Below are positions 8,121 through 15,848 of a stretch of DNA of 64,000 bases, in pieces (the first letter of the stretch is position 1; each line of letters begins with the position of its first letter). The notes below the pieces were generated by a model. It made no database searches, was not told the DNA's origin, and saw only the letters and a list, made by a program, of their open reading frames with translations. The translations under genes and the position numbers were made by a program. The stretch is from Paraburkholderia dioscoreae (lineage in GTDB: Bacteria > Pseudomonadota > Gammaproteobacteria > Burkholderiales > Burkholderiaceae): contig NZ_LR699554.1 in assembly GCF_902459535.1 (NCBI RefSeq), positions 1,984,001 through 2,048,000 of the forward strand. Reading direction: 5' to 3'.

Positions 8121-9323
8121 TCAATGCCCCGGCTTGAGCTCCGGCGGCGCGTTCGGCCCTGCCGCGAACAGCCGGCCGAGCACGCCTTTGCGGCGCTCGG
8201 CGCTGGACGGCCACAGCATGTCCGCCAGCAGGCTGATGCCTTGCGCGAGCGTACTGTCTCGCGCCGACGTCACCAGCGGCACGCCGCGGCTGAGCGCGTC
8301 GTTGGCGTGCTTTTCGTCGCGCGGAAGCTGATGCGCCACCTTCACGCCGAGCGTCTGTTCGAGCTTCGGGAGGTTGATCTGCGCGTTCTTGTCGTATTGA
8401 TTCACCACTACGCGCACCTTGCTCGCCGGATAACCCAGCTCCCTGAAAATTTCGAGCATGCGGCGCCCGCCGTGCAGGTAAAGCAGGTTCTGGCGCACCA
8501 CCATGCAGATCACGTCGCTGTGATCGAGCGCATGAATCGTGAGCGGATTGAGGCTCTGTCCAACGTCGATCAACACCGCGTCGTAACGCTCGCGCACCAG
8601 CGCGAGAATGCGCTCCAGTTGGGCCGGCAGCAATTCGGCGGCCTTGAGCGGATCGCCCGCACCCGCCAGCACATCGAGATTTGCGTGAACGTGCATCACG
8701 CATGATTCGAGTAGCGCGGCGTCGAGGCGCTCCACCTGGGAGCAGAGATCGGCAAGCGTGGTGGGCGGCGGTTTGTCGGCCATAAGCAGGCTGGCGTCGC
8801 CGAATTGCTGGCTCAGGTCGATCAGCAGCACACGCCGGTTGCTCAGCGCCGCGAGCGAATACGCGAGATTCACGGCGATCAGCGTCGTGCCGCTGCCGCC
8901 CTTGCTCGAAGCCAGCGAGACGACGCGTCCGGCACGGCGCCCATTCGCGTGTTTGCGCGTTTCGATCTGGATCAGGATGGTGGTGATCTCGTCCGCGTCG
9001 AGCGGCCACGACAACACATGCCGCACGCCGACGCGCATCGCCACACCAAGCAAGGCAGTGGATGGCGCCGGCGTCATCAGGACGCAATGCAGCGCCGGTG
9101 TACAGGCAAGCGCTTCCTCGATGCCATCCAGGTCGCGCGCGCTCAGATCGGCGTCGTCGACGATCAGCAACTCGGTGCTGCGGATCGCACGGGTGTGCGA
9201 GCGCAGTTGCCGGGCCGTGCCGTGAGCCGTGCGCAGCCGGTAAGCCACGCCGCTTGCATCGAGACGCGCGACGATTTGCGGCGCACGCTCCGTGCTGGAC
9301 GTAATCAGGAAGATGTCGATCAT
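8121..9323 (-). CDS. CpaE-like pilus-assembly/MinD-family ATPase
   Basis: The protein has 400 residues from MIDIFLITSS, which has a GGAGAG ribosome site; longer in-frame starts lack one. Residues 1-115 are a degenerate receiver-like domain (LLIVDDADL, VLMTPAPS). From about 132 a MinD/ParA-type ATPase follows with the deviant Walker A SSKGGSGTT (139-147), ILLIDLSQQFGDASLL-type switch and YDAVLIDVGQSLNPLT. This is the CpaE/TadZ architecture, which localises Flp/Tad pili at a pole. No other cpa/tad gene (pilin, secretin, CpaF, TadBC) is in the window, so it is an orphan or serves a distant cluster. A 94-residue gene precedes it by 67 bases on the same strand. Confidence 0.85.
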   Translation of the reverse strand: MIDIFLITSSTERAPQIVARLDASGVAYRLRTAHGTARQLRSHTRAIRSTELLIVDDADLSARDLDGIEEALACTPALHCVLMTPAPSTALLGVAMRVGVRHVLSWPLDADEITTILIQIETRKHANGRRAGRVVSLASSKGGSGTTLIAVNLAYSLAALSNRRVLLIDLSQQFGDASLLMADKPPPTTLADLCSQVERLDAALLESCVMHVHANLDVLAGAGDPLKAAELLPAQLERILALVRERYDAVLIDVGQSLNPLTIHALDHSDVICMVVRQNLLYLHGGRRMLEIFRELGYPASKVRVVVNQYDKNAQINLPKLEQTLGVKVAHQLPRDEKHANDALSRGVPLVTSARDSTLAQGISLLADMLWPSSAERRKGVLGRLFAAGPNAPPELKPGH

Positions 9324-9390
9324 GTCGGCTCTCCGCCGCTCTGGCGCCGTCCGGTTGCCGGCGCCACCGCGATTGCGGTCTATGTTCTGG

Positions 9391-9675
9391 TTATTCGCGA
9401 GAATTGACAGGTCGGATGTCCGCCCCGCGATCGCGGTGTCGTTCCGGAGAGACCGGCATTTCATACATCGCTTCGCGTAACGCCTCGCGCTGGATCTCCG
9501 CTTGCGCCTTCCGCTTGAGCGCCTCGGCGATCACCAGCGTCAACAGATCTGCCGATGGCGCGGCAAACAATGCGCGCGGAGCGGCGCTATGCCGTCGATA
9601 AATGGCGCCGACTGAATGCACGGTGGTTTGACGCTCCGACTGTGCTGCGCCGGCTGGCCTGAAATGTCTGGTCAT
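9391..9675 (-). CDS. small protein of unknown function upstream of cpaE-like gene
   Basis: The protein has 94 residues and I do not recognise it. It has a basic, low-complexity N-terminal half and a predicted amphipathic helix, LLTLVIAEALKRKAQAEIQREALREAM, near the C terminus. No signal peptide or membrane span is seen. The ribosome site is weak (CGGGGG eight bases before the ATG). Support for a real gene comes from context: same strand and 67 bases ahead of the CpaE-like gene, with a sigma-54-like promoter and a 28-bp palindrome in front. A function in the same process is inferred only. Confidence 0.55.
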   Translation of the reverse strand: MTRHFRPAGAAQSERQTTVHSVGAIYRRHSAAPRALFAAPSADLLTLVIAEALKRKAQAEIQREALREAMYEMPVSPERHRDRGADIRPVNSRE

Positions 9676-9704
9676 GACAACCCCCGAAAGATGTGTTTTT
9701 TCAA

Positions 9705-9720
9705 GGCAGTGTCCAGGCCA
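9705..9720 (-). promoter_or_regulatory. possible sigma-54 promoter, cpaE-like operon
   Basis: On the minus strand the site reads TGGCCTGGACACTGCC, with GG and GC exactly 10 bases apart. It matches 8 of 12 fixed positions of TGGCACGnnnnTTGCw, so it is a weak candidate. It directly abuts the palindrome at 9721-9748 and ends 29 bases before the ATG of the small gene. Confidence 0.3.
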
Positions 9721-9748
9721 GCCGTGTCCGCGAATTCGCGGACACGGC
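9721..9748. repeat. 28-bp perfect palindrome (operator candidate)
   Basis: Both arms are GCCGTGTCCGCGAA / TTCGCGGACACGGC, 14 bp each with no central gap and no mismatch. It lies 46-73 bases upstream of the small gene's start codon, in the divergent region shared with the VpsR-like activator. It is not followed by a T run, so it does not look like a terminator. A dimeric regulator binding site is the simplest reading. Confidence 0.6.
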
Positions 9749-11008
9749 GCCCGGTCCACCTCGTAACCTGCGCCTCTCTGTGGAGACTCGGGCCTTTTCT
9801 CCCCGCCTCGTCGCGCCCGGTTGGTCCTCGACCGTGCGCTGCCCCGCCGCTGCTCCTGGTTGTTATGGGTATCGCTCGCCAAACTCACGACGGCGGTATC
9901 TGTTGTTTTTTGCCATCCCCTTCGAATCCGCGGAAACAGACGGAAAAATGGCGGGCGCAACGTTTTACCTGATCCGGTCGCGAATGGCCGGTAGGGTGTA
10001 CCGATCATTCGCTCCGTTCTTTTTTGACAATCGTTTTTCAGTTGGCCCCGCCGCAACCTCGCAAAACGCATTGGCTTCCCCGGCCGCGCCTACGAAGGCT
10101 GTATGTTTGCCGCCCGCCTTCTTTCTCCCCCGGGCTTCATATTGAAACGGCGGCAACGCATTCGTTGTGAAATGCTTATTGCAACGCCTATGCCAGCCGC
10201 CTTCAAACCCTTATGCCACCGTGATTTCTGCTGCGGCGGACCTCCGCCCGGCATCCTTCGCATCACGCGTTGATTCGAATACGACACGTGCTCGCTCCGG
10301 CCACCGGCCACGTCATGGAAAGTTGTACCGGCCCGCCGGCCAGTCAGGTAGCCGCGCGCGCCGTATAGGGCCGCGGGTTGCATCACACGCCGGTCAAATA
10401 TGCCGATGTTTCGGAACCCTATTGGTGCTCCACCGCGCATTGTCCGATGTGTCGCAAGCATGAGACAACGCAAACCCCGACCGGCGGCGCCGATTTCACA
10501 TTTGCCGCTACACGGATTGCAACGTTGTGTGGGACACCCCGCATAAAGGGCCTTGACCGTGCGTTTTCGAACGGCAAGGACACATGGCATGATGCGAAAA
10601 ACGTTTCTGAATCCAGACTTGTTTGTATGGCGCTCGAAAGCGGTTTCGCTTATCGTTAGGCCAAGCGCCAGATAGAGCGCCTGTATCAGGCCAACGAGGT
10701 AAAAAACGGTCGGCGTAATTCGGGGAAAGGATCGTCTGTCGGTTGCAACGGTGAACACCGTTGCGCCATCCGTCCAATGTGTAGCACCCTGCGGCTCGCG
10801 CCGCCTGCTCCAGGCCCCCGAGATTGCCGTTACCGTGAATCCGTCACCGCCGGGCTGCGAGAAGCAGAATCCCCTGGCAGTGGCGCAATCCCTTTCCGGG
10901 CCCGCGCGAACGGACCGGTTGGCTCAGTTGGCCGGAACCCGGCACCTTGCCGGTCTGTCGAGTACGTCGCAGAGAAGAGTCCTGAGAGCAGCATCAAACG
11001 GGGGTAAC
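9749..11008. other. 1.26-kb intergenic region
   Basis: This long gap separates the cpaE-like operon (leftward) from the VpsR-like regulator (rightward). Open frames here lack ribosome sites and protein-like composition. Part of it, near 9890-10030, is relatively AT-rich. The only clear structures seen are the palindrome at its left edge and the inverted repeat at 10745-10764. A small RNA or unusually long leader cannot be excluded. Confidence 0.4.
10745..10764. repeat. 20-bp inverted repeat upstream of VpsR-like gene
   Basis: GCAACGGTG, AA, CACCGTTGC: perfect 9-bp arms with a 2-base centre, 244 bases before the regulator start. No T run follows. It may be an operator or part of the leader. 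Confidence 0.4.
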
Positions 11009-12448
11009 ATGAATACGACTTGCACGCCTATCGACACGGAACGTACCGTTCTCTATGTGTCGAATTCTCCGGATCCGAAACTCGCCGCTTTTCTGGCGGC
11101 TTCCGGCTGGCAAGCGGTGCATGCCAAAAGCACGGCTGTCGCCGAACGCATGATCGAGCGCGGCAACATCAAGGTCGGCCTCGTCGAACTGCCGGGCGAC
11201 TGCACATCCCAACATCTATCCGCGCTGGCGTCCTGCATGCGGCGCGTCGAAACCAACTGGGTCGCCCAGATCGCGCCGGGGCAGGCGGCGAACGAACTGG
11301 TCAGCCGTTTCATCCTCGACTATTGCTTCGATTTCGTCACACGGCCGTGGCTGAACGAGCGGCTCGTGTTCGCGCTCGGCCACGCGCATGGATTGTCGAG
11401 CCTGCGGCAGGCGGAGGTCGCGCCGGAGCCGTCGCTCGGCCGCCACGGCATGGTCGGGCAATGCGAGGCCATGCAGCAGTTGTACCGGCGCATCGACAAA
11501 TGCGGCGTGACGGACGCGCCGGTATTCGTCGCAGGCGAGTCGGGCACCGGCAAGGAGCTGACCGCCAAGGCGATTCACGAACGTTCGCCGCGCGCCGGCC
11601 GCACCTTCGTCGCGATCAATTGCGCGGCGATTCCGCCGAGCCTGCTGCAAGCCGAATTGTTCGGCCACGAGCGCGGCGCCTTTACCGGCGCGCTCCAGCG
11701 CAAGATTGGCCGGATCGAGAGCGCTCACGAGGGCACCCTCTTTCTCGACGAAATCGGCGATATGCCGCATGAATGCCAGGCGGTCCTGTTGCGCTTCCTC
11801 CAGGAAGGCACGATCGAGCGGCTGGGCGGCAACGGGCCGATCAAGGTCGACGTCCGGGTCATTTCGGCGACCCACGTCGATCTGGACAAAGCCGTCGAAG
11901 ACGGTCGCTTCCGCTCCGACCTGTATCACCGCCTGTGCGTGCTGCGCCTCGTCGAGCCGCCGTTGCGCGAGCGCGGCGGCGACATCAAGCTGCTCGCCAA
12001 CTATGCGCTCAGCATGTACAAGCAGGACGGCGCGCGCAAATTGCGCGGCCTGTCGAGCGACGCGATCGTCGCCATGTCCAACTATCCGTGGCCGGGCAAT
12101 GTGCGCGAACTGATCAACTGCGTGCGGCGTGCCGTGGTGATGAGCGAGGGCCGTTTCATCACCGCCAGCGATCTCGGCCTGCCGGAAGCCGAAAACGGGC
12201 CGGCCGTGACGCTGGCGGAGATTCGCAGCCGGGCCGAAAAAGACGCCATCGAGCACGCTTTGCAGCGGCATGGCTACAAGCTGTCCGAGGCGGCGGCCGA
12301 ACTCGGCATTTCGCGGGCCACGCTGTATCGGCTGATGCACGCCAACCGGCTGCACCAGGACGCGGCAGCCGGCGGACGCGCGTCGAACGCCAGCGGCGGC
12401 GCGGACGCCGACGGCGAGGCGGAGCGGAAGGCGGCTTCGCTGGTGTGA
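11009..12448 (+). CDS. VpsR-like sigma-54 enhancer-binding regulator
   Basis: The protein has 479 residues. Residues 1-130 form a receiver-like domain of the VpsR type; the usual phospho-acceptor strand reads VGLVELPGD, so canonical phosphorylation is doubtful. An AAA+ domain follows with Walker A GESGTGKE (176-183), GAFTGA (223-228), which contacts sigma-54, and Walker B TLFLDEIGD (243-251). A Fis-type helix-turn-helix lies near 425-455 (LSEAAAELGISRATLYRLM). In relatives such proteins control exopolysaccharide, biofilm or pili, often with c-di-GMP. The intact GAFTGA motif means it could activate sigma-54 promoters. The chosen ATG follows a GGGGTAAC stretch; a longer in-frame start at 10751 gives a non-conserved lead. 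Confidence 0.88.
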   Translation: MNTTCTPIDTERTVLYVSNSPDPKLAAFLAASGWQAVHAKSTAVAERMIERGNIKVGLVELPGDCTSQHLSALASCMRRVETNWVAQIAPGQAANELVSRFILDYCFDFVTRPWLNERLVFALGHAHGLSSLRQAEVAPEPSLGRHGMVGQCEAMQQLYRRIDKCGVTDAPVFVAGESGTGKELTAKAIHERSPRAGRTFVAINCAAIPPSLLQAELFGHERGAFTGALQRKIGRIESAHEGTLFLDEIGDMPHECQAVLLRFLQEGTIERLGGNGPIKVDVRVISATHVDLDKAVEDGRFRSDLYHRLCVLRLVEPPLRERGGDIKLLANYALSMYKQDGARKLRGLSSDAIVAMSNYPWPGNVRELINCVRRAVVMSEGRFITASDLGLPEAENGPAVTLAEIRSRAEKDAIEHALQRHGYKLSEAAAELGISRATLYRLMHANRLHQDAAAGGRASNASGGADADGEAERKAASLV

Positions 12449-13011
12449 ACGGGTAAGCTCCCCCCTCGCTTCTGCTCCGGTCAGCCGTGTGTGATCCGGC
12501 TGGAGCCACGCCGCGCGCAACCGTCGCTTTCGACGCACCGAGCCCACCGGCGGATCGCGCACGGACATCCATCGATACGTCGGACCGCGCTGAAACATCG
12601 CCGGCCGGCGCTTGCCATACGCCAATACGCCAATACGCCAATTTCGAGTTGGCCTGAACGAGGCGCTTCATTCCACGCGAGGAGCGCACCCTCACCAAAG
12701 TCGTGGAAGGCACGTTCGGCGTGCCGCCGAGCTCCACACAAGCGGCGCCGCACAATGGCGGTCGCAAGGCGGCGGATGCCGCAATTCCTGCGCACGGTAG
12801 CCGCCATGCGACGGGTAGCCATTGACCGACGGGCCGGTTTTTTGCTAGGGGAAAGTGCCGCGGCGCCAGGCTGCCCGACTCTGCGGCGCCACGCGCAACG
12901 GCCGTTCGAGGAACTTGTACGACCAGATAGGTGTCGGTTCAGGTTCACGCCGCCGAGCCCGTCCACGCGTTTCGGCATAGCCGTTCGCTTCCGTAGCCCG
13001 CCTTACACCCT
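12449..13011. other. intergenic region, no gene seen
   Basis: Between the VpsR-like gene and the MscS gene. Frames here are Arg-rich shadows without ribosome sites. It contains a short tandem repeat at 12617-12640. No terminator with a T run was found. Confidence 0.4.
12617..12640. repeat. 8-bp tandem repeat, three copies
   Basis: ATACGCCA occurs three times head to tail and is followed by a partial AT. It is short, non-coding and of unknown significance. Confidence 0.6.
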
Positions 13012-15684
13012 ATGCGCAAATTATTTCAAGCCTGTTGTTTCATTCTTCTCGCTCTCGGCGTCTCGCCGGTCCTTGCCGCGGCAGCACCAGCCGCCCCCGC
13101 CTCTTCGGCCTCTGCGGCCTCTGCGGCCTCCAGTCCTGGGGTGACGCTGACGCCCGAGCAGGCTCGCCAGGCGCTCGCCGTCCTCAATGACCCCAAGCGC
13201 CGCGCGCAAGTGGCCGACACCTTGGAGGCCATTGCTGCTGCCGGCGCGCTCAGCGCGCCGCCCGCTTCCGCGCCCACGGCAGCGTCGGCCGCTGCGGCGA
13301 GCGGCGCCGCCGCCCTCGTGCCGGCGGCGTTCAAGTCGAATGGTCTCGCCTCGCAACTGGCCCGCCAGGGCGCGCATTGGGCCGTGCGCCTCGGCAAGTC
13401 TCTGCGCAGTTCGGTCGGCGCGCTGCTCGACGTCTCCTCGGTGCGCGCCTGGTGGTATTGGCAATCGACCAACCCGCAAGCACGCGCCGTGCTGGGCCAG
13501 GTCGCGTGGTCGCTGCTGGCCGCGCTGATACCCGCGCTCGCGCTCGAATGGCTCGCGCGCCGCCTGCTGCGCCGTGCCTACAAGGCGCTGGCCGCGCGCC
13601 GCGAAGCCGGCGATCGGGACAGCGTGCCGCCAGCCGATCTGCCTGTGGACGTCGCGCCCCAACCCTCCGACGCGCCGAACGCCGCGCCGCCCCTGCCCGT
13701 GTCGCCGGCCTCGCCCGTGACCGCGGCGCAGGCGAAAGCGGCGGCTGTGCCGTCCGGCACAAGCGCGGCCACGTCGGCCAACGGCAAGGTCATCGAAGCC
13801 AAAGGCAAGCAGAACGCCCGACATCACTGGACACTCCTGCAGCGCCTGCCGCGCGCGCTCCTGAGCCTGGTGCTGCGACTGTTGCCGCTCGTCGTATTCG
13901 TCGGCGCGGCGAGCGCGCTGATGTCGATCTTCACCGACGACGGCACCCCGCAAGACCGCGCACTCGACTCGCTCATCGACATCTACGTGCTGTGCCGGGT
14001 GATCGTGATCGTCAGCGGCTTTTTCCTGCAACCGGCCGCGCCGCGCCTGCGCCTGCTGCGCATGAGCGACGCGTGGGCCACCTTCGTGCAGCGCTGGATG
14101 GTGCGGATCGTCAGCGTGGTGGGCGCCGGTTCGGCGGTCGCGGAGATCGCCCAATCGCTCGGTCTGAACGACGCGGCGCATCTGGCGCTGATGAAAGTGG
14201 TCGCGCTCGCCGGCCACGTCATGATCTCGATCCTGCTGCTGCAATGCGCGAACCCAGTCGGCGAATTGATCCGCAAGCGGGCTGCCACGCGCAAATCGCT
14301 GGAAATGGCCGGCAATGTCTTTGCCGAAGTGTGGGCCTGGTTCGCGGTGTTCGTCGTGATGGCGCTGTGGTTCATCTGGGCGCTCGACGTGCAGAACGGA
14401 TATCAGACGCTGCTGCACCTCGGCGGTATTTCGCTGGCGGTGCTGGTGGGCGCGCGGGTCGTGTCGATCGTGCTGTTCGGCGCGCTGGCCCGGCTCTTCC
14501 ATGCGCAGGACGACGCGGCGAAGTCGCTCGTGCATCAGCACGCGTACCGCTATTACCCGCTGGTGCGCCGCGTGGTGGCGTGGATCATCGGCATCGTGAC
14601 CGCGCTCGCGCTGTTGCAGGTATGGGGCGTGCATGTGGCCGACCTGTTTCGCGCCGGCACGATCGGCCACCGGCTCGCGTCGGCGATCGTCACGATCGGC
14701 GTGGCGGCCGTCATTGCGCTGCTGGTGTGGGAAAGCGTGAACGTATCGGTCGAACAGCGGCTGGACCGCTGGACCACGAGCGGCGATCTGGTGCGCGCCG
14801 CGCGCTTGCGCACCCTGCTGCCGATGCTGCGCAGCGCGCTCTTTTGCGCCATCGCGCTGGTGGTGGTACTCACCGGCCTGAGCGAGCTCGGCGTGAATAT
14901 CGGGCCGCTGCTGGCGGGCGCGAGTATCTTCGGCGTGGCGCTCGGTTTCGGCTCGCAAAAGCTGGTGCAGGATTTCATCACCGGCATTTTCCTGTTGATG
15001 GAAAACGCGATGCAGGTGGGCGACTGGGTCACGCTCGCGGGCGTGTCCGGCACCGTCGAGTATCTGTCGATCCGCACCGTGCGACTGCGCGGCGGCGACG
15101 GTTCGCTCTACACCGTGCCGTTCAGTTCGGTATCGACGGTGAACAACACGAACCGTGGTATCGGCAATGCCGCGGTGAAGGTCAATATCGTGTTCGGCCA
15201 GGACGTCGATCTCGCCATCGGCACACTGAAGGAAATCGGCGCCGCCTTGCGCGAGGACGACAGTTTCAAGGACGGCATCCTGTCGGACTTCAGCTTCTGG
15301 GGCGTCGATGCGCTGGACGGCTCGGCCATCACGCTGACCGGCCAGATTCAGTGCCGCGACAGCGCGCGCTGGGGCGTGCAGCGCGAATTCAACCGCCGGA
15401 TTCTCGACCAGTTCCGCGAGCGCGGCATCGAGATCGCGAACCCGCAGCGCAATCTGCTGACGTGGGATCCGCAAAGCGCGCCGGCGAGGATCGAGGCCGA
15501 TGAAGCGTCCAGCACGGCGGCCAAAGAAGAGGCGCCGAGCGACGAGCCGCCTGCCGCTGCGGCACCTTCCGCCGCAGCCCGGCAAGGCGATGCGCCAGTG
15601 GAAGACCAGTTGCCCGTCGACCCCCAACCGGCCGGCGGTCCGGGAACGCCGGCAAATCCTGGTTCAACCTCTCCGCACGAGTGA
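13012..15684 (+). CDS. large MscS-family mechanosensitive channel
   Basis: The protein has 890 residues, far larger than E. coli MscS (286) and closer to YbiO/MscM-type channels. Residues 1-23 are a signal peptide ending VLAAAA, followed by Ala/Ser/Pro-rich periplasmic sequence. Several membrane helices fill about 160-580. The pore-lining helix and beta domain are recognisable in the segment ending GASIFGVALGFGSQKLVQDF, then GIFLLMENAMQVGDWVTL and VRLRGGDGSLYTVPFSSV. The C-terminal 80 residues are a low-complexity Ala/Pro/Glu tail. It should act in the inner membrane to release solutes on hypo-osmotic shock. It ends 164 bases before the convergent helicase gene. Confidence 0.9.
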   Translation: MRKLFQACCFILLALGVSPVLAAAAPAAPASSASAASAASSPGVTLTPEQARQALAVLNDPKRRAQVADTLEAIAAAGALSAPPASAPTAASAAAASGAAALVPAAFKSNGLASQLARQGAHWAVRLGKSLRSSVGALLDVSSVRAWWYWQSTNPQARAVLGQVAWSLLAALIPALALEWLARRLLRRAYKALAARREAGDRDSVPPADLPVDVAPQPSDAPNAAPPLPVSPASPVTAAQAKAAAVPSGTSAATSANGKVIEAKGKQNARHHWTLLQRLPRALLSLVLRLLPLVVFVGAASALMSIFTDDGTPQDRALDSLIDIYVLCRVIVIVSGFFLQPAAPRLRLLRMSDAWATFVQRWMVRIVSVVGAGSAVAEIAQSLGLNDAAHLALMKVVALAGHVMISILLLQCANPVGELIRKRAATRKSLEMAGNVFAEVWAWFAVFVVMALWFIWALDVQNGYQTLLHLGGISLAVLVGARVVSIVLFGALARLFHAQDDAAKSLVHQHAYRYYPLVRRVVAWIIGIVTALALLQVWGVHVADLFRAGTIGHRLASAIVTIGVAAVIALLVWESVNVSVEQRLDRWTTSGDLVRAARLRTLLPMLRSALFCAIALVVVLTGLSELGVNIGPLLAGASIFGVALGFGSQKLVQDFITGIFLLMENAMQVGDWVTLAGVSGTVEYLSIRTVRLRGGDGSLYTVPFSSVSTVNNTNRGIGNAAVKVNIVFGQDVDLAIGTLKEIGAALREDDSFKDGILSDFSFWGVDALDGSAITLTGQIQCRDSARWGVQREFNRRILDQFRERGIEIANPQRNLLTWDPQSAPARIEADEASSTAAKEEAPSDEPPAAAAPSAAARQGDAPVEDQLPVDPQPAGGPGTPANPGSTSPHE

Positions 15685-15848
15685 GGTAAGAGCCGGGGCC
15701 GGCATCTTCGTGGGCTGCTGCGCTTTGGGCGGGAATCGTGATGCCACGCCGCTACTGTGACGAGTGGCGGCGGGCAAAGTGATTACCCGGCCGGCCGGCG
15801 GTAAAGAAGCGCGGTTATGAAGCGCCGGTCCGCCGGCTGCGGCACGCG

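Noticed and set aside
12481..12978. Leftward 165-residue frame
   Set aside because: Arg/Ala shadow composition, no ribosome site, no conserved pattern.
13021..15627. 868-residue leftward frame opposite the MscS gene
   Set aside because: Antisense of a strong coding region; composition is His/Arg/Gln shadow.
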